Below, one piece after another: positions 33,481 to 42,544 of a DNA stretch of 64,000 nucleotides (position 1 is the stretch's first letter; the number at the start of each line of letters is the position of its first letter). Location: assembly GCA_964592235.1 (NCBI GenBank), contig CAZQCF010000022.1, positions 1-64,000 of the forward strand, written 5' to 3'. The notes beneath the pieces were generated by a model, which was not told the DNA's origin, searched no databases, and saw only the letters and a program-made list of their open reading frames with translations. The DNA comes from PLA3 sp964592235. GTDB taxonomy: Bacteria > Planctomycetota > Phycisphaerae > UBA1845 > UTPLA1. The translations under genes and the position numbers were made by a program.

Positions 33481-34263
33481 ATGACGGTATTCATTCTGGG
33501 AGGCAGAGGTTTCGTCGGCAGCGCGTTCGTGCGACTGTTCGCCGCGCGCGGCATCGCTTGCGAGGTCGTTGCGCGCGACAATTGGGACGCGCTCGCCGAG
33601 CGACGCTGTGATGTGCTGATAAACGCCGCCGGCAACTCGAAAAAGTTCCTCTCCGACCGCGACCCGGCGGCCGACTTCGACGCGACCGTGCGGATGACGT
33701 TCGATTCGCTGCACCGCTTCAAGTTCGATCGCTACGTGCTGTGTTCTTCCTGCGATGTGTACGACAACTACGCCGGTCCAGGCCGTACGCGTGAAAACGC
33801 CCCCATCGACCCCGTGCGTCAAAGCCGCTACGGCTTTCATAAGCAGCTCGCCGAGCAGCTCGCACGATACGAGGCGAAGCAGCCGCTGATCATCCGATTC
33901 GGCGGATTCGTCGGGCCGGGCCTTAAGAAGAATCCCATCTTCGATATCCTGCGCGGCGGGCCGCTTTGGCTCCACCCCGACAGCCGCCTGCAATACCTTC
34001 ACACCGACGACGCCGCGAAAATCGTCTGGCAGCTCGTCGAATCCGGTCGCTGGGGCGAGACGTTCAACGTCTGCGGAGACGGCGTCGTGCGACTGGCCGA
34101 TGTCATCGCGCGCGTCGGGCATCCCGTTTCCGTGCAGCCCGAGAGCCCGACCGTGCATTACGAAATCAACATCGACAAACTACGCGGCTGGATGACCGTG
34201 CCGCGTTCGGAGCCGGCCGTCTTCGCCTTTGTCGACGCCGAAAAGCAATCGCCTCGCGGGTAA
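33481..34263 (+). CDS. Atypical NAD-dependent epimerase (SDR family)
   Basis: 260 residues, shorter than typical extended SDRs. VFILGGRGFVGSAFVRLF is the Rossmann motif, VLINAAGNSKKFLSD and VLCSSCDVYDNY follow, and the catalytic pair is in SRYGFHKQLAEQL (YxxxK). LRLQ-like substrate region: DSRLQYLHTDDAAKIVWQL. It lies between the WcaG-like SDR and hddA. The function in the sugar-nucleotide pathway is inferred from context only. Confidence 0.86.
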   Translation: MTVFILGGRGFVGSAFVRLFAARGIACEVVARDNWDALAERRCDVLINAAGNSKKFLSDRDPAADFDATVRMTFDSLHRFKFDRYVLCSSCDVYDNYAGPGRTRENAPIDPVRQSRYGFHKQLAEQLARYEAKQPLIIRFGGFVGPGLKKNPIFDILRGGPLWLHPDSRLQYLHTDDAAKIVWQLVESGRWGETFNVCGDGVVRLADVIARVGHPVSVQPESPTVHYEINIDKLRGWMTVPRSEPAVFAFVDAEKQSPRG

Positions 34264-34275
34264 CTCAAACGGCCG

Positions 34276-34281
34276 TATAAT
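34276..34281 (+). promoter_or_regulatory. TATAAT box immediately before hddA
   Basis: A perfect TATAAT lies 16 bases before the hddA ATG, without a recognisable -35 or extended -10. If used, the transcript would have only a very short leader. It may be chance. Confidence 0.2.
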
Positions 34282-34297
34282 CCGGCCCGGGTGACGC

Positions 34298-35281
34298 ATG
34301 ATTCTCTGCAAGACGCCGCTTCGCGTGAGCTTTCTCGGAGGCGGCACGGATTTTCCCGAGTACTTTCGCGCCAACGGCGGCGGCGCGGTTCTCGGCACGG
34401 CGATTGACAAGTTCCTCTATCACTCGGTCATGCCGTTTCACTCGCGGCTGTTCGATTACTCGGTGCGCATCGCCTATCGCCGCGTGGAATGCGTGCAAAG
34501 CGTCGATCTCATCGAGCACGCGCCATTTCGCGAAGTCCTGCGGCACGTCGGCATCAGCCGCGACGTGGAGATCAGCGTCACGTCGGACCTGCCTTCTTTC
34601 TCGGGTCTCGGCTCGTCGTCCAGTTTCGTCGTCGGCCTGCTCAACGCCCTTCACGCATTCAGCGGCAAGGCCGTCACCAAGCTGGACCTCGCACAGCAGG
34701 CGATCCGCATCGAGCGCGAAACTCTGCACGAAGCCGTCGGCTGCCAGGACCAGGTCTTCGCCGCGTTCGGCGGCTGCAATCTCGTTGAGTTCACCGCGAC
34801 CGACGACATCGTCGTGCATCGCATCCCCCTCAAGCGAGCGCAATTCCAGGAACTCGAGTCCATGCTGCTGATGTTCTACACCGGCATCGGGCGCAAGGCC
34901 GTCGACCTGGAGGCCAAAAAAATCAGCAACATCGCGAAGTTGACCGACCACTTGCGCGAAATGCGCCGGCTGGTAGATGAGGGCTATCGCGTTTTGACTG
35001 GCGGCGCGCCGCTCGCCGCGCTGGGCGCCCTGCTCGACAAGGCGTGGCGGCTCAAGAAGCAACTGGAGTCCGGCGTCAGCAACGGTGCGATCGACGGTAT
35101 GTACGCCGCGGGAATGGAGGCCGGCGCGCTCGGCGGAAAAATCCTCGGAGCCGGCGGCGGCGGTTTCATGCTCTTCTGTGTTCCGCCAGAGCGGCAGGCG
35201 GCCGTTCGCACGGCCCTCGCGTCGCACTATGAAATTCCCATCGCCCTGAATGCCCCGGGCAGCCAGATCGTTCACGCGTGA
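34298..35281 (+). CDS. hddA: D-glycero-D-manno-heptose 7-phosphate kinase HddA (GHMP kinase)
   Basis: 327 residues. PLRVSFLGGGTDFPEYF at the N-terminus, VTSDLPSFSGLGSSSSFVVGLLNAL as the ATP-binding GHMP motif, EAVGCQDQVFAAFGGCN, and GALGGKILGAGGGGFMLF at the C-terminus match HddA. It phosphorylates heptose 7-phosphate at C1, giving the 1,7-bisphosphate for GmhB. The stop overlaps the next start (GTGA), so it is in the same transcript as the following glycosyltransferase. It is separated from gmhA/gmhB by 13 kb. Confidence 0.92.
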   Translation: MILCKTPLRVSFLGGGTDFPEYFRANGGGAVLGTAIDKFLYHSVMPFHSRLFDYSVRIAYRRVECVQSVDLIEHAPFREVLRHVGISRDVEISVTSDLPSFSGLGSSSSFVVGLLNALHAFSGKAVTKLDLAQQAIRIERETLHEAVGCQDQVFAAFGGCNLVEFTATDDIVVHRIPLKRAQFQELESMLLMFYTGIGRKAVDLEAKKISNIAKLTDHLREMRRLVDEGYRVLTGGAPLAALGALLDKAWRLKKQLESGVSNGAIDGMYAAGMEAGALGGKILGAGGGGFMLFCVPPERQAAVRTALASHYEIPIALNAPGSQIVHA

Positions 35282-36435
35282 CGACTTCGGATCACAAGTC
35301 GGCCGGGCCAATCGTGTCCCTCGCGGCGGTCGCATGGGACTTCCCACTCGTCGGGCGCACGCGCATGTTGCACGAAGCATGGCATCGCGCCGGTCGCAAT
35401 TCCGTTTTCATTGAAGCGCCTCACTCCTGGCGCGCCGCGATCCGGCACGCACTGCGCGGCGGACCGCCCGCGCCGATTCCCGTTATTCGACCTTGGCCCA
35501 CCTGGCCCGTGCGATTCTGGCATTGGCTCGGCGAGCCGCGCGTGCGCCGCGCGCTGCGATGCCGCGCCGATTCACTGCGCCGCCGGCTCGATCCAATGTT
35601 CGACTGGCCGCGCGCCACCGCCATCGTTGTCACCCCCGCCTGGCTGCCCTGGTTGGAAGCCCTCCCCTTCGGCCGCGTCATCTACGACTGCATTGACGAT
35701 CTTGCAGTGCACGCGCCGCACCCCGGCCTGCGTCGGATCATTGAAGCATGGGAGCGCGAATTGATCGCTCGCGCCAACGCGGCCGTTGTGACCGCGACTG
35801 CGCTCGCCGAGCAGTTGCACGCGCAGCGACCGGACCTCCGTATCGAACTTATCCAGAACGCGGCGGATGTCCAAAACTTCCTGCGCCTCGCGGCGTCATC
35901 CCCCCGCCCCGCTGACTTGCCTGCGGGCCGTCGCATTCTCGGATTCGTCGGCGCGCTCTTCGAGTGGATCGACTTCGACCTGATCGAACAAACAGCTCGC
36001 CGCGCAAGCGACTGGCAGCTCATACTCATCGGCCCGACCGATTCGCCGGCGCGACTTCAATCGCTGCGAAACCTGCCGAACGTCACCTGGCTCGGCCCGC
36101 GCGACCCGCGCGATGTGCCGGCCTACGTCGCCGCGTTCGACGCATGCTGGGCACCGTTTCGTGCAATCGCCGTCTCGAAGGCAGCGAATCCCGTCAAGCT
36201 TTATGAATACCTCGCGCTCGGCAAGCCGACGCTCACCACCGCCGTCGCCGACACGGCCCGTTTTGGCGAAACCATCGATGTCGTTCACAATGCGGACGAG
36301 GTGCTTGCGGCCTTGGGCAGAATTGACACCGAGCCGGCCGACGCCGCCGCAAAACGCCGTCGCTTCGCGGCAGATAACGATTGGAACGCTCGGGCGACTC
36401 AATACGCTCGATTCATAGAGGCTTTGTCACGATGA
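35278..36435 (+). CDS. GT-B glycosyltransferase (TuaH/GT4-like)
   Basis: 385 residues with a GTG start overlapping hddA's stop. VSLAAVAWDFPLVGRTRMLHEAW begins the N-terminal domain. VIYDCIDDLAVHAPHPGLRRIIEAWERELIARANAAVVTATAL and LGFVGALFEWIDFDLIEQTAR are typical of the TuaH-like branch, and the donor region is NPVKLYEYLALGKPTLTT. It probably adds a sugar at the cytoplasmic face. Its coupling to the heptose kinase makes it a candidate heptosyltransferase, which is inference from position. Confidence 0.88.
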   Translation: MTTSDHKSAGPIVSLAAVAWDFPLVGRTRMLHEAWHRAGRNSVFIEAPHSWRAAIRHALRGGPPAPIPVIRPWPTWPVRFWHWLGEPRVRRALRCRADSLRRRLDPMFDWPRATAIVVTPAWLPWLEALPFGRVIYDCIDDLAVHAPHPGLRRIIEAWERELIARANAAVVTATALAEQLHAQRPDLRIELIQNAADVQNFLRLAASSPRPADLPAGRRILGFVGALFEWIDFDLIEQTARRASDWQLILIGPTDSPARLQSLRNLPNVTWLGPRDPRDVPAYVAAFDACWAPFRAIAVSKAANPVKLYEYLALGKPTLTTAVADTARFGETIDVVHNADEVLAALGRIDTEPADAAAKRRRFAADNDWNARATQYARFIEALSR

Positions 36436-37340
36436 GCGTCGTGCGAGACGTGCAAACATGGGGCGAGATGGTGAAGTTCTCGCACTCCGTCTTTGCGCTG
36501 CCGTTTGCGCTGGTCGCCACTGTCATGGCAGGCCGAAACCTCCCCGCGGGTCACGCCTCGGCGGGCCAGTTCGCGCTCATCATCCTCTGCATGGTCGCCG
36601 CGCGAAGTTTCGCCATGACCTTCAACCGCATCGCCGACGCCGACCTCGACGCGCGCAATCCGCGCACTGCCTCGCGCCCGATCCCAACGGGCCGCATCTC
36701 GCGCCGAAGCGCCTGGACCTTTCTCATCGTCTTCGCGTTGCTCTTTGCGCTCGGCTGCTACGGCTTCCTGCACTACTACGCCAACCGCTGGCCGCTCACG
36801 CTTTCCCTCCCCACCCTCGCCACACTGGCCGGCTACTCCTACGCCAAGCGCTTCACGCCGCTGGCCCACTTTATTCTCGGCATGGCCATCTCCTTCGCCC
36901 CGGTCGCCGCATGGATCGCCATTCATCCCGCCTCCGTCGGCAGCGGGCCGCCCTTTCTGCTCATGGCCGCCGTCATGAGCTGGATCACCGGCTTCGATAT
37001 TATCTACGCTTGTCAGGATATCGACGTCGACCGCCGCGAGCAGTTGAACTCCATCCCCGCCGCGCTCGGCATCGGCCCCGCCCTGCTCGTCTCCCGCGGG
37101 TGCCACATCCTGTGCATCGCGATGCTCGTCGGGTTCGGTCTCGTTTGCCACCTCGGCTGGATCTACTGGATCGGCCTCGGAATCACCGCCGCCCTGCTCG
37201 CCGCCGAACAGGCCGTCGTTCGCCCCAACGACCTCTCGCGCGTGAACCTCGCGTTCTTCACGCTCAACGGCTGCGTCAGCCTGCTCTTCGCCGCCGCGGC
37301 CATTACGGACATCCTGTTATCTGGCCGCACAACCCTATAA
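36432..37340 (+). CDS. UbiA-family prenyltransferase
   Basis: 302 residues, about eight membrane helices. The first Asp-rich motif is NRIADADLDARNPRTASRPIP and the second is DIDVDRREQLNSIPA; both bind magnesium-prenyl diphosphate. The sequence resembles the 4-hydroxybenzoate/futalosine-pathway (UbiA/MqnP) branch of quinone biosynthesis. A decaprenyl-phosphate-ribose type role in the neighbouring polysaccharide region is less likely. The ATG at 36432 overlaps the preceding stop codon. Confidence 0.9.
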   Translation: MSVVRDVQTWGEMVKFSHSVFALPFALVATVMAGRNLPAGHASAGQFALIILCMVAARSFAMTFNRIADADLDARNPRTASRPIPTGRISRRSAWTFLIVFALLFALGCYGFLHYYANRWPLTLSLPTLATLAGYSYAKRFTPLAHFILGMAISFAPVAAWIAIHPASVGSGPPFLLMAAVMSWITGFDIIYACQDIDVDRREQLNSIPAALGIGPALLVSRGCHILCIAMLVGFGLVCHLGWIYWIGLGITAALLAAEQAVVRPNDLSRVNLAFFTLNGCVSLLFAAAAITDILLSGRTTL

Positions 37341-37383
37341 GAATCCGCCTTCAACCCGCCCTGCTGCGGTATTCGCCTGGGTG

Positions 37384-37412
37384 CCCCATCCTTTGCGAAG
37401 CAAAGGGTGGGG
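37384..37412. repeat. Palindrome CCCCATCCTTTGC-GAA-GCAAAGGGTGGGG
   Basis: Arms of 13 bases with one G-T type mismatch and a GAA loop. It resembles the dispersed palindromes in the 15.6-15.9 kb gap and could be a REP-like element. Confidence 0.7.
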
Positions 37413-37433
37413 TCGCGATGATGAAGTGCGTAG

Positions 37434-37453
37434 GTCGGGTCCGCAGACCCGAC
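37434..37453. repeat. Hairpin GTCGGGTC-CGCA-GACCCGAC
   Basis: Perfect 8-base arms and a 4-base loop, 21 bases after the previous palindrome. No T-tract follows, so it is not an ordinary terminator. Confidence 0.7.
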
Positions 37454-37599
37454 ATGACTCGAGCGGTGCTTCGAATACGCACCCTGCAACTGCGCGAGGG
37501 CGAACCGACCGCGACCTCAAGACTCTCGAATAAGTGCCATAAATCCACATCTCCCATGCATTTGCAAGAATGGCTCACCCGCCATATAGTGGCTGGGCT

Positions 37600-38046
37600 A
37601 TGAAGCAGGGAATTCACAGGCTATGGATTCTCCTCCTGACCGTCCTTCCGTGGGCCGGCGTGTCGGCCGGACCGGCGCTGGCGGCGGTGCAGGCCGATCT
37701 CGCGCGCGAGGCCGACCGCGCTGCCGCGGAGCAGGCCGCCCGCCGATTGATCGAAGGCTCGCCGGTCGATGGTGCGGGCGATCCCGATTCTCCCGCGACC
37801 CACCGCGCGAAGCGCGCAGCCGAATCGCAGCGATCAACCGACGAAGGCCGGTACGTCACGACCCCGTCGGCTATCAAGCCGGGCGACAGTGATTCGCATT
37901 CCAGTGTTGATCTGGCCGCCGCGGGCGCAAGCACGGCGCTCGGCGCGGTGATTCGAATTGAACGCAACAACCCGTCAGCCGGCGTAGTGATGAACGGGTC
38001 GCTGCATTATCCCATCTATCGGGCGCAGGCGCCGCCGCAGGGTTGA
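37600..38046 (+). CDS. Small secreted protein, unknown function
   Basis: 148 residues starting MKQGIHRLWILLLTVLPWAG, a good signal peptide ending near AGPALA. The mature part is rich in Ala, Arg, Asp and Ser, with few hydrophobic residues, and a C-terminal AVIRIERNN...GVVMNGSLHYPIY segment. No family is recognised. An in-frame ATG lies 30 bases upstream, but the signal peptide favours 37600. The gene precedes secDF by 220 bases; a link is possible but not shown. Confidence 0.6.
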   Translation: MKQGIHRLWILLLTVLPWAGVSAGPALAAVQADLAREADRAAAEQAARRLIEGSPVDGAGDPDSPATHRAKRAAESQRSTDEGRYVTTPSAIKPGDSDSHSSVDLAAAGASTALGAVIRIERNNPSAGVVMNGSLHYPIYRAQAPPQG

Positions 38047-38266
38047 CTTCACCCGGCGGAGCATTCTCACGAGCTGGTCCCGAACGCGCCGCCCCATTGC
38101 GGAATCTCACTGATCAATCATCGTGGCGCCGAACAATCGACGGCGCCGTTTCTCCCGTGCGGAAAGAATAAGACAATCGACTCACCCCCTCCTCGCGGCG
38201 CTCGGACCAAACGGCGAGGACGACCGGCGAGTCGGACCCTTCAGGCAATCGACGAGGCAGATTCTC

Positions 38267-41200
38267 ATGAACGAACGCGACATGTGGTGGAAGATCGTGG
38301 TGGTCGGGTGTCTCTGCGCCCTGGGCTTTGCGAGCATCTGGCCGTTTGAGCAGAAGATGAAAATGGGCATCGACCTGTACGGCGGGTACAGCCTGCTGTA
38401 CGAGATCGACGACACGGGCGTCGCCCCTGACGCACGCCGCGAACTGTCGGAGAAAGTCATGCGCGTGCTTCGCGAGCGCATTGACCCGCAGGGCGTGTTC
38501 AACCTCGTCTGGCGTCCGGTCGGCCACAACCGGCTGGAGATTCAGATGCCGCGGCCCAGCGAAGACGTACGCAAGGCCCGTCACGAATACGAAGAATTGC
38601 AGGAGCAGATTCAAGCAACGGCCCTGCGGCGAACCGATGTGCTCCGCGCGCTGGAGAAGCCGGCGGCCGATCGCCCCGCCCTGCTGGAGAACCTCGCCCG
38701 CGGGCTGGAGATTCGCAAGCCGCTCATCGCCGCTTGCGCGACGGCACACGACGCGTGGCAGTCGATGAAACGGGATTACGCCGCGCGCGAAGCCGAGGCG
38801 ACCAAGGACAATCTCACGCGCGACCAGGTGATGGAGGCCGTGAAGAAGCCTGCGAACGAGCGCGCCGCCGCGCTGGACGGACTGGTCCGCGGGCTGCCGC
38901 AGCGCAAGGCGCTGCTCGAAGCCGCGGCGAAGGCCTGGGAAGAGTTCGACCAGGCCAAGGCGGCAGCCGGCGAGACGCCCCCGGCCGACAAGGCCGCCGA
39001 TCTGAACGCAAAAGAGACTGCCTTCATCGGGGCCGTAGCGAAGGTGATGGACCAGAACGTCGACCCGAACAAGTTCGAAGACGGCCCGACCATCGACAAG
39101 GTACTGAAGCTGGAGATGGAGTTCGACGCGGCGCTGGCGGCCCTGATGGCCACGAATCTCGACATCGGTCGCCTCCAGACCGTGCTCGATTCCAAACCGG
39201 GATCGAAGAATCGCGCCGAAGCGATGGAGCGCCTGACCCGGGACTACCCGCACATGACGGCGCAGATTGCAGGCCTGGTCAAGGCCAACGATCGCCTGAA
39301 TACGAAGCGCAAGGGCGAAGGCCGACTTGAAGACCCGGCCGACCTGCAGCGCATGCTGAAGGGCGCGGGCGTGCTGGAGTTTCGAATTCTGGCCACGAAC
39401 GATCCGTCGGACCCCACGAAGTACGAATCGTATCGCGAATCGCTGCGCACCCGTGGCCCGCGCCGCGCGCCGGGCGAGGAGAACTTCCAGTGGTTTGAGA
39501 TTCAGGACCCGGCGGATTTTCTGAACATCCGGGACCGGATCAAGTTCGAGCAGGAGTTCGAGCAGGCCAAACTCGGCAATCGAGTCGTGGTCGATCGGTT
39601 CGGCGACAAGTATTTCGTGCTGTCCCACATCACGCCGGATCAGTCCATGACGCACCGCGTCGGCGAGTCGCAATGGGCGCTGACGGCGGCGCGGTTCACG
39701 CGCGATGACTTCAACCGCCCGGCCATCGGTTTCGAATTGAATGAAGTCGGCGGCGACAAGTTCGCGACGCTGACACGCATCAACAAGGGCCGCCAACTCG
39801 CCATCTTCATTGACGACCAGTGCGTTTCCCATGCAACGATTGAAGCCGTGATTCGCACGAGCGGCATCATTCGCGGCAACTTCACGCCGCAGGTAGTCCA
39901 GGAAATGGTCCGCAAGCTCGACGCCGGCAGCCTGCCGCGCAAGCTCAAGGACCCGCCGATCTCCGTGCGTGCCATCGGCCCGTCACTCGGTGAAGCCAAC
40001 CGTACGGCCGGTCTCACGGCGGCCAAGTGGGGCCTCCTGGCGGTCGTCGTCTTTATGCTTGTCTATTACCGCTACGCAGGTACCGTGGCGCTGTTCGCCG
40101 TCGGCATGAACCTGCTGTTTACCCTCGGGGTCATGGCCATCATGGGCGCCACGCTTACGTTGCCCGGCATCGCCGGCCTCGTGCTCGCCCTGGGCATGTC
40201 CGTCGACGCCAACGTGCTGATCAACGAGCGGATCCGCGAGGAATTGCAAAAGGGAACGGCCATGCGCATGGCCATCCGACTCGGTTACGAACGGGCCTTC
40301 AGCGCCATTCTCGACTCGAACCTGACGACGCTGCTGACCTGTCTGATTCTCTATGTGCTGGGCAGCGAAGAAATCAAGGGCTTCGGCCTTACGCTGGGCA
40401 TCGGCGTCTTCATCAACCTGTTCACCGCCTACTTCGTCACGAAGATGTTCTTCGAGACGATGGTGATGCCGGTCATCCCGCGCGAAGTCACCCGACTGCC
40501 GGGCGTCTTTGCCGCGGGCATCGCCGGATTCGGAGGGCTGCTCTACGGCGCGGGCCACCTGTGGAACGCCCCGGAGCTGCGCGACCAGTCCGTCTTGATG
40601 GGCTTCGGCAAGGCCGTCGCCTGGATGGCCCCGGGCGTCCTGCTCATCCTCGTGCTGATGTTCGTCATGCGTGGTATTCACAATTCGTTCCAGAGCGGTG
40701 GAAGGCCCCGACTTCCGATGATGAACCTCATCGGAACCCCGAAAATCAACTGGATCGGGCTCAAACCCGTGTTCTTCACGTTTTCGATCGGGATCACGAT
40801 CATCGGCCTTGCGGCGTTCTTCTCGCTGGGAAAGCAGAATCTCTACGACATCGAGTTCCTCGGCGGAACGGCTGCCCAGATCGACCTGGTCAAACCCGGT
40901 TCGCTGGACCAGACGGAAATCGCCAAGCGACTGGAACAGTCTTCCGAGAAACTGCGCGGTTACGCCGCGGCGATGGACAAGGCCACGGTCGCGACGGCCG
41001 GTGCGGATACGTTCACGGTGAACTGCCCCGGCGTGCCGGCCGTGCGGCTTGAGCCGGTCATCCGTGATGTGATGAAGGACCAGCTAAGCGAGGTCGGTCC
41101 GATTGCCTACAGCGACCCCGGCGCGGAGTCAGTGAGCATTCGCACGCGCAGCGAGGCGAAAGTCGACGAGACCGGCATGAAGACTTTCGTGGCGTCCATG

Positions 41201-42430
41201 GCGGACCGGCTGCGTCGCAGCGCCGAATCGATCGGCCGGGCGCAGGTGCAAAGCGTGCAGTCCGCCGAGCCGGGCGCGCCGCGGGGCGCGTCGTTTGAGA
41301 TCGTCACGCTGGAGACGAACAAGGAGCTAGTCGTCGCGGCGATTCTCGATCACATGAAGGATGATTTAAGCGTGCAGCAGGCGCTGACGTTTAACCTGAT
41401 GGAAGACAAGTCGTCGGGGAACGTGCCCTATTTCGCGGTGCGCAGTGAGAACGTGCGCGAGTTGAACCTGCCGATCTCGCCCGAAGAAGCGACCGAGGTC
41501 GACCTCACCGGTTGGCGCGGGGGCGTGGCGATGATCCTCGACCGGGTCTCGCCTCCGCAGAAGCTCGACGCCCTCCAGAACCGATTGCGGGCGATGCGGC
41601 TGCAGCCGGGCTTCGAATCGCACGGCTGGCGGCAGTCGGCCGTGTTCGGGTTGAAGTCCGCCGCCGGCAGCGGCGATTCCTTCGATCGCGTCATGGTTGT
41701 TGTGGCCGATGAGAATTACCCGATGCTCGATGAGCAGGGCGGCTTGTCGTCGGCGTGGGTGACGGACCTGGCCGAACAGGAAGTGAAGCTGATCCAGGAC
41801 GCACTGCAACGGCAGACCTCGCTTAGCCAGATCACGCAGTTTGACAAGCAGGTATCGGGCGAAGCGCAGACAGATGCCTACATCGCCATCGCCCTAAGCT
41901 GGCTCATCATCATCCTCTACGTCTGGTTCCGATTCGGAAACGTCAAGTGGGGCATGGCGGCGGTCGTCGCGCTGATCCACGACATCTGCGTGGCCCTGGG
42001 CTTTATCGGTTTGGCCCACTACGCCTCGGCGACCCCGATCGGCCGCGCGCTGATGCTCGAGCCGTTCCGAATCGACCTGGCGATGGTCGCGGCGATCATG
42101 ACCATCATTGGTTACTCGGTGAACGACACGATCGTCATCTTCGACCGCATTCGCGAAAACCGCGGCCGGCTGAAGGATGTCAACCCCGACTTGGTCAATA
42201 CGGCCATCAGCCAGACCCTGGGACGCACCCTCTTGACCGGAACGACGACCTTTGCGACGATCCTGATCATGTACATCTTCGGCGGACCGGGAATCCATGG
42301 CTTCAACTACGCCATGTTCATCGGTATCCTGACCGGGACGTACAGCTCGTTCGGCGTCGCGAGCCAGTTGCTCGTCAAGCGCGGACAGGGCGGCGCGGAC
42401 GTCACAGCGATGCGACCGGCAACGGCGTAG
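38267..42430 (+). CDS. secDF: Fused protein translocase SecD-SecF
   Basis: 1387 residues; inner-membrane subunits that use the proton gradient to drive late export through SecYEG. The SecD half has GIDLYGGYSLLYEID (about 34-48), the periplasmic P1 domain, and RAIGPSLGEANRTAGL with the helix pair LALGMSVDANVLINERIREEL. The SecF half has YDIEFLGGTAAQIDL and GYSVNDTIVIFDRIREN. An insertion at about residues 102-355 in the SecD periplasmic part contains three copies of a helical repeat. I begin at ATG 38267, the first Met before the membrane helix; the frame continues upstream from a GTG without protein-like sequence. Confidence 0.95.
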   Translation: MNERDMWWKIVVVGCLCALGFASIWPFEQKMKMGIDLYGGYSLLYEIDDTGVAPDARRELSEKVMRVLRERIDPQGVFNLVWRPVGHNRLEIQMPRPSEDVRKARHEYEELQEQIQATALRRTDVLRALEKPAADRPALLENLARGLEIRKPLIAACATAHDAWQSMKRDYAAREAEATKDNLTRDQVMEAVKKPANERAAALDGLVRGLPQRKALLEAAAKAWEEFDQAKAAAGETPPADKAADLNAKETAFIGAVAKVMDQNVDPNKFEDGPTIDKVLKLEMEFDAALAALMATNLDIGRLQTVLDSKPGSKNRAEAMERLTRDYPHMTAQIAGLVKANDRLNTKRKGEGRLEDPADLQRMLKGAGVLEFRILATNDPSDPTKYESYRESLRTRGPRRAPGEENFQWFEIQDPADFLNIRDRIKFEQEFEQAKLGNRVVVDRFGDKYFVLSHITPDQSMTHRVGESQWALTAARFTRDDFNRPAIGFELNEVGGDKFATLTRINKGRQLAIFIDDQCVSHATIEAVIRTSGIIRGNFTPQVVQEMVRKLDAGSLPRKLKDPPISVRAIGPSLGEANRTAGLTAAKWGLLAVVVFMLVYYRYAGTVALFAVGMNLLFTLGVMAIMGATLTLPGIAGLVLALGMSVDANVLINERIREELQKGTAMRMAIRLGYERAFSAILDSNLTTLLTCLILYVLGSEEIKGFGLTLGIGVFINLFTAYFVTKMFFETMVMPVIPREVTRLPGVFAAGIAGFGGLLYGAGHLWNAPELRDQSVLMGFGKAVAWMAPGVLLILVLMFVMRGIHNSFQSGGRPRLPMMNLIGTPKINWIGLKPVFFTFSIGITIIGLAAFFSLGKQNLYDIEFLGGTAAQIDLVKPGSLDQTEIAKRLEQSSEKLRGYAAAMDKATVATAGADTFTVNCPGVPAVRLEPVIRDVMKDQLSEVGPIAYSDPGAESVSIRTRSEAKVDETGMKTFVASMADRLRRSAESIGRAQVQSVQSAEPGAPRGASFEIVTLETNKELVVAAILDHMKDDLSVQQALTFNLMEDKSSGNVPYFAVRSENVRELNLPISPEEATEVDLTGWRGGVAMILDRVSPPQKLDALQNRLRAMRLQPGFESHGWRQSAVFGLKSAAGSGDSFDRVMVVVADENYPMLDEQGGLSSAWVTDLAEQEVKLIQDALQRQTSLSQITQFDKQVSGEAQTDAYIAIALSWLIIILYVWFRFGNVKWGMAAVVALIHDICVALGFIGLAHYASATPIGRALMLEPFRIDLAMVAAIMTIIGYSVNDTIVIFDRIRENRGRLKDVNPDLVNTAISQTLGRTLLTGTTTFATILIMYIFGGPGIHGFNYAMFIGILTGTYSSFGVASQLLVKRGQGGADVTAMRPATA

Positions 42431-42544
42431 CGACCGGACGGCTCGCGCGGCGCGACAATCAACCGGCGGGTTTGCCGCCGCGGCAGCACGGCGCGGTTCA
42501 CGGGTCTTCGCCGACTCGTCAGCCGAGTATCACGGAGGATCATC

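Noticed and set aside
31257..33722. Open frame of 821 codons on the minus strand
   Set aside because: It lies antisense to two well-supported genes (glycosyltransferase and SDR) and has Arg/Ala/Asp-rich composition without family motifs; a by-product of high GC.
38114..39832. 572-codon minus-strand frame across secDF
   Set aside because: Antisense to a strongly supported gene and rich in Arg/Leu shadow composition.
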